Origin: Shimia sediminis
Lineage (GTDB): Bacteria; Pseudomonadota; Alphaproteobacteria; Rhodobacterales; Rhodobacteraceae
DNA length: 64,000 nt
NCBI RefSeq assembly: GCF_003990645.1
Contig: NZ_RYZK01000011.1
Span: 1 to 64,000, forward strand
Direction of reading: 5' to 3'
A program made the translations under genes and the position numbers. The notes under the pieces are model-generated. The model had not been told where the DNA came from. It made no database searches and saw only the letters and a list, made by a program, of their open reading frames with translations. Every line of letters starts with the position of its first letter. Position 1 is the stretch's first letter. This document shows positions 1 to 6,789 of the stretch, piece after piece.

Positions 1-207
1 GTTGTGCGCCTCAGCGCCGCCGGTGAAGGGGGTTCTAAGGTTTACCCAACATAGCCGCAAGTGCTTTTTTTGAATTTTGTCATCTTTTTTTGAAAAACCT
101 GATTTTTCCTTAAATTGTAGTAAGTTACCCCCGGTCGATTTCAAAAATGATGGCGCAAACGCAAGAAAATTGCGCGCATCATCCGCAAAGATATGCAGGT
201 GCAGCAT

Positions 208-228
208 TTATCCACAGGATTCCCCACA
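208..228 (+). promoter_or_regulatory. DnaA box pair (one exact, one degenerate)
   Basis: TTATCCACA at 208-216 matches the DnaA consensus exactly. TTCCCCACA at 220-228 lies in the same orientation 12 bp on, with two mismatches. They sit about 80 bp from the AT-rich tract at 60-125. They could serve replication initiation or control of a gene left of the window. A single perfect 9-mer can also arise by chance. Confidence 0.4.
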
Positions 229-276
229 GACGAGTAAGACTCGCGGATGAATCACACGAGATAGGGCAACAGAAAC

Positions 277-295
277 CCGACTCGGCTCGAGTCGG
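277..295 (-). terminator. Hairpin downstream of msrQ
   Basis: CCGACTC (277-283) and GAGTCGG (289-295) form a perfect 7-bp stem with a 5-nt loop. Read on the minus strand, the stem is followed by GTTTCTGTT, a weak T-rich tail. It lies about 50 bp past the msrQ stop, where an intrinsic terminator would be expected. Confidence 0.5.
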
Positions 296-343
296 TTAAG
301 GAACCGCGCGGTACGTCGGTCTCGCGTCGGTATGCCGTCTGTA

Positions 344-943
344 TTACGTCGGTGCCACGCGCCGACGCGGGCGCAGGCGTAAACCCAGCAGCAGAAGCAC
401 CACACCGAGGTACAGCAGCGGCTCGATCTGAAACCCTTTCGCCAGCATCACGAAGTGCACAGCCCCAAGGACGGCCACAACATAGGTCACCTTGTGCAGC
501 TTCTGCCAACGACGGCCCAGACGGCGGACCGACAGATTGTTCGAGGTCACCGCCAGTGGCAGCATCAGGACAAAGCCAGCCATGCCGATGGTGATGTAAG
601 GACGTTTCAGGATGTCGGCCCAGATCTGCGAGAGTATCTGAACATCCAGCACCAGCCAGACCAAAAGGTGCAAAAGGATATAGAAGAAGGTCAAAAGGCC
701 GATGGCGCGGCGAAACTTGAGAAGGTTCAGCCCTGCGTGAAGACGCAGCGGCGTGATCGCCAAACCCACGATCAAGAGTTGCAGGCCCCGCTCGCCCAGC
801 GCGTGCTCCATGACCTTGACCGGGTCAACCCCCAACCCCCCGCTCAGCCCCTGCCACAGCAGCCACGCCGGATAGAGCGCACCCACTGTATAGAGGGGCC
901 AGATCGGAACGGTGCGGATGGTCCGGTTCAAAGTATCAATCAT
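344..943 (-). CDS. msrQ: MsrQ, haem-binding membrane subunit of the MsrPQ methionine sulfoxide reductase
   Basis: A 199-residue, strongly hydrophobic protein with about six membrane segments that matches the MsrQ (YedZ) family in length and order of segments. MsrQ is an inner-membrane b-haem protein that passes electrons from the quinone pool or flavin to periplasmic MsrP, which repairs oxidised methionines in envelope proteins. Candidate haem-ligand histidines are visible in the segments around FYILLHLLVW and KLHKVTYVVAVLGAVHF. The basic tail LRLRPRRR is probably cytoplasmic. The partner msrP is on the same strand but about 1 kb upstream rather than adjacent, with other genes between. Confidence 0.93.
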   Translation of the reverse strand: MIDTLNRTIRTVPIWPLYTVGALYPAWLLWQGLSGGLGVDPVKVMEHALGERGLQLLIVGLAITPLRLHAGLNLLKFRRAIGLLTFFYILLHLLVWLVLDVQILSQIWADILKRPYITIGMAGFVLMLPLAVTSNNLSVRRLGRRWQKLHKVTYVVAVLGAVHFVMLAKGFQIEPLLYLGVVLLLLGLRLRPRRRVAPT

Positions 944-1081
944 GGTTTGTTAACTCTTGCGGCATGCACGACTTTGACTCTCCCTTGATCAGCCCGAATT
1001 CCGCCCAAAAGGATCTGCAAGGTGATTGAGCGGGGACTCAGGTGTCTCCGTATTTGAAACGCTTGATCCGGATTTCCCGAC

Positions 1082-1738
1082 ATGACCTTTGAACACTCGC
1101 TTTTTCCTTTTCTGGCCTCGATCGGTGGCGCTGTATTGGTGACCTATGGCATTGCGCGTTGGCGCAGTTCAAAAAGTGCCACATCGGTGTTTGCTCAGGA
1201 CAGCAGTCTTGAAGACGTTGGACTGAGCGCCCTGTCGTCCTTGTTCAGCGCAACTCCGACGGAGCTGGGCAATGGTCGCAAGGAACTGCGGCCGACCTGG
1301 GGCATTCGCCTGATTGCCCCAATGGTCGCGCTTGTCGTCCTGATTTTCACGGACCTGTCGCCGTTGTGGAACTCGTTGGGTATTCAGTCGGCAACCGCGC
1401 ATCTGGCGCTGGTCTGCCTGTTTGGGCTGGTCTTGGGATATTCGTGGGCCATGCTGCTGTTCGTGCAGCGTGTCGTCTACGATGACCATTACATCATGAG
1501 CCATGGCGTCGACCTACGCAGGCAAACCAGACGACTGAGCGATCTGACAGGTATTCGCGTTCATGAAAGACGCCCTGCTTTGGTACTGACCTTTGCGGAA
1601 CAGGCCCCTCTCTACATCCCAAAGTTCCTCTCGCATCGCGAGGTTCTCATTCAAAGACTGGAGGAGATCTCGGCCAATAATCTGAACAATGGCGCGGTTC
1701 CGCCGTTGCCGCGTTGGCGGGATCACGCAGGGGTCTGA
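1082..1738 (+). CDS. Hypothetical membrane protein with a possible PH-like C-terminal domain
   Basis: 218 residues. An N-terminal membrane segment (about 8-26) is followed by a linker and two more hydrophobic segments (about 77-95 and 105-127). The C-terminal third is soluble and starts near VVYDDHYIMSHGVDLRRQTRRL. It resembles the beta-rich pattern of bacterial PH-like (bPH/YdbT) domains, but I do not recognise the family with confidence. The gene is read opposite to its neighbours and sits between msrQ and msrP, breaking what is usually a two-gene operon. No strong ribosome binding site precedes the ATG. Confidence 0.6.
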   Translation: MTFEHSLFPFLASIGGAVLVTYGIARWRSSKSATSVFAQDSSLEDVGLSALSSLFSATPTELGNGRKELRPTWGIRLIAPMVALVVLIFTDLSPLWNSLGIQSATAHLALVCLFGLVLGYSWAMLLFVQRVVYDDHYIMSHGVDLRRQTRRLSDLTGIRVHERRPALVLTFAEQAPLYIPKFLSHREVLIQRLEEISANNLNNGAVPPLPRWRDHAGV

Positions 1739-1748
1739 AAGCCGGATG

Positions 1749-1955
1749 TCATCCACAGCACGACTCGCCCTGTTGGATGGGCGGGCAAGGCACCGTTCCA
1801 TATGAACAGAACACACAGCAGTCGCCCGGTTGCGGTTTCAGAACCACGTGACAGGCGGGGCATTCCAGAAACCACTGACAGGAGTCGGTCGGCATCTCGA
1901 AGGTTTCGACATGGCTGCATTCGGGACAGGTGAGCGTGCTTTGGGTTTCTGTCAT
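1749..1955 (-). CDS. Small cysteine-rich zinc-ribbon-like protein (GDCC motif)
   Basis: 68 residues. An N-terminal CPEC...CPAC pair, likely binding one metal ion, is followed by the motif GDCCVFCSYGTVPCPPIQ. This motif defines a widespread small-protein family of unknown function. The ATG shares one base with the msrP stop (TGATG), so the gene is translationally coupled to and probably cotranscribed with msrP. A metal or redox role fits the cysteine content, but that is inference. Confidence 0.75.
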   Translation of the reverse strand: MTETQSTLTCPECSHVETFEMPTDSCQWFLECPACHVVLKPQPGDCCVFCSYGTVPCPPIQQGESCCG

Positions 1956-2860
1956 CAGTAGTTCCTTCTCAGATCCATGCCTTCATACAGGCTGGCCACA
2001 TCGGATTCGTATCCGTTGAACATCAGGGTTGGCTGACGCTTGGCAAAGAGACCGCCGCCGATGGTGCGTTCCGTGGCTTGTGACCAGCGCGGGTGATCCA
2101 CGGTTGGGTTCACGTTACTATAGAAACCATACTCGCTGCCAATCGCGGTGTTCCAGCTGGTGGGCGGCTCTTTGTCGGTGAGCGTGATGCGCACGATCGA
2201 CTTGATCGACTTGAAGCCATACTTCCACGGCACCACCAGACGGATCGGTGCGCCGTTCTGGTTGGGGATGGGTTTGCCATAGATACCGGTGGCCATCAGG
2301 GTCAGGGGATGCATCGCCTCGTCCAGGCGCAGGCCCTCGACATAGGGCCACTTGAGAACCGGATACTGCTGGCCGATCATTTCCTCGGGGCGCACCAGGG
2401 TTTCAAAGGCCACATACTTAGCGCCCTCTTTAACGCCGGCCATTTGCAAAAGATCGGCAAGCTCGAAGCCGTTCCACGGCACAACCATCGACCATGCCTC
2501 GACACAGCGGAACCGATAGATGCGCTCTTCGATGGTCATTTTCGACAGGATGTCGCCCAGCGCATAGTCGCCCGGTTTCTCGACCATGCCGTCAATCCTG
2601 ATGCTCCATGGATCGGTGGTCAGGCGATGCGCATGTTTCCTGGGGTCATCCTTGCCCGTGCCGAACTCGTAAAAGTTATTGTACGAGGTGATGGTTTCCC
2701 AATCGTTCGGCTTCAGATTGGACGCGGCCTGTGTAGAGGTTCCCAAAGCTGAAGCCAGCCCAGCCCCGGCCAGACCGCCGATAAGCTGGCGACGGTTCAG
2801 ATATGCCCTGTGGGGGGTTACATCGGCATGGGTCAGGTCATTGGTCCAGCGTTTGGCCAT
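1955..2860 (-). CDS. msrP: MsrP, periplasmic molybdopterin methionine sulfoxide reductase
   Basis: 301 residues from the ATG at 2860, which is preceded by AGGAG at good spacing; a longer upstream open frame is not needed. The N-terminus carries a twin-arginine signal ([19 protein letters not shown]), as expected for a cofactor-loaded Tat substrate. The conserved Cys in [14 protein letters not shown] is the molybdenum ligand of the sulfite-oxidase fold. MsrP reduces methionine sulfoxide in periplasmic proteins using electrons from MsrQ. It is followed with a one-base overlap by the small GDCC-motif gene, and msrQ is displaced about 1 kb downstream. Confidence 0.95.
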   Translation of the reverse strand: MAKRWTNDLTHADVTPHRAYLNRRQLIGGLAGAGLASALGTSTQAASNLKPNDWETITSYNNFYEFGTGKDDPRKHAHRLTTDPWSIRIDGMVEKPGDYALGDILSKMTIEERIYRFRCVEAWSMVVPWNGFELADLLQMAGVKEGAKYVAFETLVRPEEMIGQQYPVLKWPYVEGLRLDEAMHPLTLMATGIYGKPIPNQNGAPIRLVVPWKYGFKSIKSIVRITLTDKEPPTSWNTAIGSEYGFYSNVNPTVDHPRWSQATERTIGGGLFAKRQPTLMFNGYESDVASLYEGMDLRRNY

Positions 2861-2929
2861 CGGGCTCTCCTGTCTTGGGCGTTTTCTCCGATTTAACGAC
2901 CAAGGTGGTTCAGGCCAAACCACGAAACC

Positions 2930-4435
2930 TCACGATGGCGTGGGGGAATTGTAACTTGGAAAGAGCTTGTCCATAGGCACCGAGCGCCCATTGGGCTGGA
3001 CGAGGCGTACGTGGTGGCGCCGTAGCTGCCGTGGTTCGCTCACGCCAACCGAATGCGAGATGGTCTCGACCTCTTTCACAATGGCCTTGGCGTAGCGCGC
3101 CACACGTTTGTATTTGTGTTCGACCACCAGACCCTTTTGAAAGCGCGGATCATGGGTGGTGATCCCGGTGGGGCAGGTGTTCTTGTTACATTTGAGCGCC
3201 TGAATGCAGCCCAGCGAAAACATGAAACCGCGCGCCGAGACGACAAAGTCGGCACCCGCCGCCAGCGCCCATGCGATATCACCGGGATTGACCAGCTTGG
3301 CGCTGGAAATCAGGCGTATGCGATTCTGCAGGCCGAACTCTTCGCGCAGATCGACCACCAGCGGCAAAGCCTCGCGCACCGGCATGCCCACGAGATCGAT
3401 CAGCGGCATCGGTGCAGCGCCGGTGCCGCCTTCGCCACCGTCGATGGTGATAAAGTCGGGCGCGCAGTCGGAACCGCGGCGCTTGATGGTTTCAAACAGC
3501 TCGCGCATGGCGGCCTCGGCCCCGACAACCGTCTTGATGCCGACGGGTTTGCCGGTGACCTCGCGGATATGCGCAATCATGTCGAGCAGGTGATCGAAGT
3601 TGTCGATCTCTTTATGACGGTTGGGAGAGATGCCGTCCTGGCCCACTTGAAGTCCGCGGATCTTGGCAATTTCTTTCGTCACCTTCTCACCGGGCAGAAT
3701 GCCGCCTTTGCCGGGCTTGGCGCCCTGGGCCATCTTGATCTCGAACATGCGGATCTGCGGTTTGGCGGCCACGTCGCGCAGTTTTTCGTCGCTGAGATTG
3801 CCGGCGTCGTCCCGCACGCCGAACTTGGCGGTGCCGATCTGGTAGACAAGATCACATCCGCTCTCGAGGTGGAAAGGGGACACGCCCCCCTCGCCGGTGT
3901 TCAACCAGATGCCTGCTTCTTTTGCGCCGCGGGACAAGGCCTGAACCGCGGGTTTCGAAAGGGCCCCGTAGCTCATGCCGGAGATGTTGAAAATCGACGG
4001 CGCATCATATGGCGTCCGGGCTGTGGGGCCGATGGTCAGCGGTTGCGTTGACGAAAACTGATCATCCAGCGGCGGAAAGGGGTCGTTGACGAAGATTGGC
4101 GTGCCAACAACACTCAGGTTGCGGGTTGAGCCAAAAGCCACCGTGTTGCTCTTGCCTTCCGAAGCGCGGTTGACCCATTCCCTCTGCGCCCGGTTAAACG
4201 GCAACTCTTCGCGGTCCATGGCAAAGAAGTACTGACGAAAGAACTCGCCCAATTCGCTAAAGATATGGCGGAAGCGGCCGATCAGCGGATAGTTCCGCCG
4301 AATTGCATCGCCCGTCTGGGTGCGGTCGATCACAAAGAGAACAAGTGCCACAACCGCCACAACCAAAATGATCGCCACGAACAGGAGACTCAGGAACTCG
4401 ACAACTCTTAGGGCGGAATCCATTGACATATTCAT
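2930..4435 (-). CDS. Membrane-anchored FMN-binding glutamate-synthase-family protein
   Basis: 501 residues. A hydrophobic segment (about 12-36) is followed by a domain like the FMN/Fe-S synthase half of GltB. Visible features are ISGMSYGALSKPA, the FMN barrel segment DFITIDGGEGGTGAAP, and a cysteine cluster CIQALKCNKNTCPTG that fits the 3Fe-4S site. It lacks the glutaminase domain and the ammonia tunnel partner, so it is not a complete glutamate synthase. The substrate is unknown. A membrane-bound flavin/Fe-S oxidoreductase is the safest reading. The N-terminus offers ATGs at 4435, 4429 and 4423. Confidence 0.85.
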   Translation of the reverse strand: MNMSMDSALRVVEFLSLLFVAIILVVAVVALVLFVIDRTQTGDAIRRNYPLIGRFRHIFSELGEFFRQYFFAMDREELPFNRAQREWVNRASEGKSNTVAFGSTRNLSVVGTPIFVNDPFPPLDDQFSSTQPLTIGPTARTPYDAPSIFNISGMSYGALSKPAVQALSRGAKEAGIWLNTGEGGVSPFHLESGCDLVYQIGTAKFGVRDDAGNLSDEKLRDVAAKPQIRMFEIKMAQGAKPGKGGILPGEKVTKEIAKIRGLQVGQDGISPNRHKEIDNFDHLLDMIAHIREVTGKPVGIKTVVGAEAAMRELFETIKRRGSDCAPDFITIDGGEGGTGAAPMPLIDLVGMPVREALPLVVDLREEFGLQNRIRLISSAKLVNPGDIAWALAAGADFVVSARGFMFSLGCIQALKCNKNTCPTGITTHDPRFQKGLVVEHKYKRVARYAKAIVKEVETISHSVGVSEPRQLRRHHVRLVQPNGRSVPMDKLFPSYNSPTPS

Positions 4436-4550
4436 ATATTATTGCCTTTCGTTGACTTGTATCAAAGCCGGACCTTGGTATGACCCTAGAGTGGCGCTTG
4501 TTGTTTCACGTCGCAAGTCACGATGCGGCCAAGTTTTCGGGAGGATTGAT

Positions 4551-4994
4551 ATGAAACGTTTCTTGTTGGCCGCAGGGCTGATCCTGAGCGCAACCCTGGC
4601 AGCTGCCGGCGACACGTCGGTGACCTATTCCGTGGATCAGGACTATGACGATGTCACCTTTGGCCTGGAAAGCGCCATCACCGACCGCGGGCTTGTGATC
4701 GACTCGGTCAGCCACGTAGGTGAAATGCTGGAACGCACCAAAGAGGATGTTGGCTCGGATGTGACGATTTTTGAGCGCGCCGAGGTCTATTCGTTCTGTT
4801 CAGCTGCCATCTCGCGCAAGGTGATGGAGGCAGACCCGATGAACCTGCAGTTTTGCCCCTATGGCATCTTCGTGATGCAGCTCCCGGGGAAAGCAGGAAA
4901 AACCACCATCGGGTATCGCATCATGCCCGAGGGCGTGATGAAAGAGGTCGAGATGATGCTGGACGAGATCGTCAAGGAAGCCATCGGCGAATAA
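4551..4994 (+). CDS. Secreted DUF302-domain protein
   Basis: 147 residues, starting at the ATG preceded by GGGAGGA. A cleavable signal peptide (MKRFLLAAGLILSATLAAAG) is followed by a compact domain with the DUF302 layout: a VTYSVDQDYDD N-terminal strand, central LERTKEDVGSD, and a FCSAAISRKVMEADP helix preceding FCPYGIFVM. DUF302 proteins are small periplasmic or cytosolic proteins of unknown role, sometimes linked with sulfur or membrane metabolism. It is read divergently from the FMN oxidoreductase gene and ends before a clear terminator. Confidence 0.8.
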   Translation: MKRFLLAAGLILSATLAAAGDTSVTYSVDQDYDDVTFGLESAITDRGLVIDSVSHVGEMLERTKEDVGSDVTIFERAEVYSFCSAAISRKVMEADPMNLQFCPYGIFVMQLPGKAGKTTIGYRIMPEGVMKEVEMMLDEIVKEAIGE

Positions 4995-5048
4995 CCTGTC
5001 GTCGGGGCAAATTGGACATCACCCACGCGGCTGGTCCCCCCACTTCCA

Positions 5049-5082
5049 CCCCTGCCTCTGTGGCGGGGGTTTCTGTTTCTCT
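5049..5082 (+). terminator. Intrinsic terminator after the DUF302 gene
   Basis: CCCC(T)GCC and GGCGGGG pair with one bulged T around a 5-nt loop. The stem is followed by GTTTCTGTTTCTC, a T-rich tail on the plus strand, about 55 bp past the DUF302 stop. Confidence 0.65.
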
Positions 5083-5186
5083 CTGAGTCTTTATCAGGAA
5101 TGGGTGGTGATTTGCAGGTCAATCCCCCATAAACTCGATAACACGGGCTTTGGCCCAAGCTTCTGTATGTCTAATCGGGTTTGAAA

Positions 5187-5573
5187 ATGAGTATTGAACA
5201 GGAACAAGGGCACGCGGCCCCGAATTGGTTTACTGCGCCGGGGGAAAGCGATTTTTACGCCGTGGTTGCGATCGTATTTCTCATCGGCGCGCTTTACGCG
5301 GTTGTCTATCTGTATGCAACTTTTGATCGTTGGGCCGAACATCAGGCCCATGGCACGCCACTGGCCAAGACGATTCCAACCATGTTGGCCATTGCCCTGC
5401 TCTACGAAATCTTTCCGCTTGGGCACTTCAACATTCTGTTGCCGCTCAGCGCCATCCTGATTGCACTGATGGCGGATTGGTCCCGGTTCCATTTGAATAT
5501 CAAAGCGGTTCCGGACGATCACGAACCGCTGGACACCAACGAACCAGAGGTGGAGAAACAGCAAAATGTTTGA
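5187..5573 (+). CDS. Small membrane protein paired with a HlyD-type protein
   Basis: 128 residues from the ATG at 5187 (an in-frame TTG lies 6 bp upstream). Two to three hydrophobic segments (about 24-43, 62-77 and 84-98) and a charged C-terminal tail are visible. Its 3' end overlaps the next gene by 8 bp, so the two are translationally coupled. Small membrane partners encoded just before single inner-membrane HlyD proteins are a recurring arrangement, but the function of such pairs is not settled. I do not recognise a named family. Confidence 0.7.
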   Translation: MSIEQEQGHAAPNWFTAPGESDFYAVVAIVFLIGALYAVVYLYATFDRWAEHQAHGTPLAKTIPTMLAIALLYEIFPLGHFNILLPLSAILIALMADWSRFHLNIKAVPDDHEPLDTNEPEVEKQQNV

Positions 5574-6762
5574 GCTTCTGTTCACCTCTTTTCCGGCCCT
5601 CATCCGCTACTTTCAACTTAAGCGACGGGGTGAGGCAATCACCGTCTGGAACATGAAAACAGCGGTTTTTCTGTGGGCTGTTCTGGCCTTTGGCCTGTTT
5701 ACGACGATCTTTTACTACCACCCTAAAACCTATGCCGGCATTCTGCCCTTCCCCACCGTTTCGGTGGTTGCACAAACCACCGGTCCTGTCACGGAAGTGG
5801 CCGTGGTCAACGGGCAGGACGTCAAGGCGGGCGATCTGCTGTTCCGGATTGAGAACAGCGCCCAAAAGGCCGCCCTGGCACAGGCAAAGGCTGAACTGGA
5901 CCTGATTGCGGCCGCCGAAGCAAAGGCCAAGGATGCCGAGATTATTGCCCAGTCGGCGGTGGACGAAGCCAAGGCGCAGCTCGCCCAGCTGCGGGATGAT
6001 CTTGTCGACGCCGAAACTCTGCTTCAGCGTGGCGCAGGCCGCGCCGATGACGTGTTGAATCTGCAAACCTCGGTTGCCGCCACCGAGGCCGAACTGCGGG
6101 CTGCAGAAGCCCAGCTGGACGTGGCCAGAATTGACATCAAGGACACAATTCCGGCCCAGCGCGCTGCCGCAGAGACAGCAATTGAATCGGCCGAAGTCGC
6201 GCTGAACTTCACCGAAGTGCACAGTCTGGTGGACGGGCATGTCACGCAGTTGTCGCTGAGTGTCGGCAGTCCGGCGACAACGCTGGTCCTGCGCCCGGCC
6301 ATGATTATCATTCCCGAACGCCCAAAGGACTTGCCTGTGCGCATCACCGCCGGGTTTTCACAGGTGGCACGTGACACCATCTACGAAGGCATGCCGGCGG
6401 AAATCGCCTGTGAAAGCAACGCAAACCTGATGTTCCGGAACTCGGTCATGCCTGCGCATGTTCTGAGGGTGCAGCCCGCGATTGCCAAGGGGCAGGTTCA
6501 GCCGGACCCCAATCTGATAGACATGCAGGGTGCAGTGAACAGGGGAACCGTGCTGGTGTTTCTGGAACTGGTCCACAAAGAGCACGAGGATATGCTGCTG
6601 GACGGATCGGGCTGTATTGTTCAGACCTATACCAGCAACATTGACGGAACTGTTGGGCACATCATCGCGGCGACGGGTGTGATCAAGGCAGTTGGTCTGC
6701 GCGCAAAGGTCCTTGGCTCGATCCTCTCGGGCATCGGATTGTTGGGGGGCGGGGGGCACTAA
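5566..6762 (+). CDS. HlyD-family membrane fusion / secretion protein
   Basis: 398 residues. It has one membrane anchor (about 32-52), a biotinyl-lipoyl-like half motif (GPVTEVAVVNGQDVKAGDLL), and an Ala/Glu/Lys-rich coiled coil from about 105 to 205. The second lipoyl half (SLVDGHVTQLSLSVGSPA) and a beta-barrel region follow. Family members normally bridge an inner-membrane pump to an outer-membrane channel, but no ABC, MFS or RND transporter gene and no TolC gene lies nearby. Its only clear partner is the small membrane protein it overlaps. The C-terminus ends in a glycine-rich LLGGGGH. Confidence 0.85.
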   Translation: MFELLFTSFPALIRYFQLKRRGEAITVWNMKTAVFLWAVLAFGLFTTIFYYHPKTYAGILPFPTVSVVAQTTGPVTEVAVVNGQDVKAGDLLFRIENSAQKAALAQAKAELDLIAAAEAKAKDAEIIAQSAVDEAKAQLAQLRDDLVDAETLLQRGAGRADDVLNLQTSVAATEAELRAAEAQLDVARIDIKDTIPAQRAAAETAIESAEVALNFTEVHSLVDGHVTQLSLSVGSPATTLVLRPAMIIIPERPKDLPVRITAGFSQVARDTIYEGMPAEIACESNANLMFRNSVMPAHVLRVQPAIAKGQVQPDPNLIDMQGAVNRGTVLVFLELVHKEHEDMLLDGSGCIVQTYTSNIDGTVGHIIAATGVIKAVGLRAKVLGSILSGIGLLGGGGH

Positions 6763-6789
6763 ACCCCTGCCCTGCAGGCCTTTTGGGAT

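Larger units (their letters stand above)
1..343. other. Non-coding, AT-rich segment at the left edge
   Basis: No convincing coding frame was found here. Bases 60-125 are strikingly T/A-rich in an otherwise GC-rich window and contain two copies of TTTTTTTGAA about 20 bp apart. DnaA-box-like sites follow at 208-228, and a hairpin follows at 277-295. An AT-rich tract next to DnaA boxes is a layout seen at bacterial origins and upstream of dnaA. With only one exact box and the flanking gene outside the window, the assignment stays open. Confidence 0.5.
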
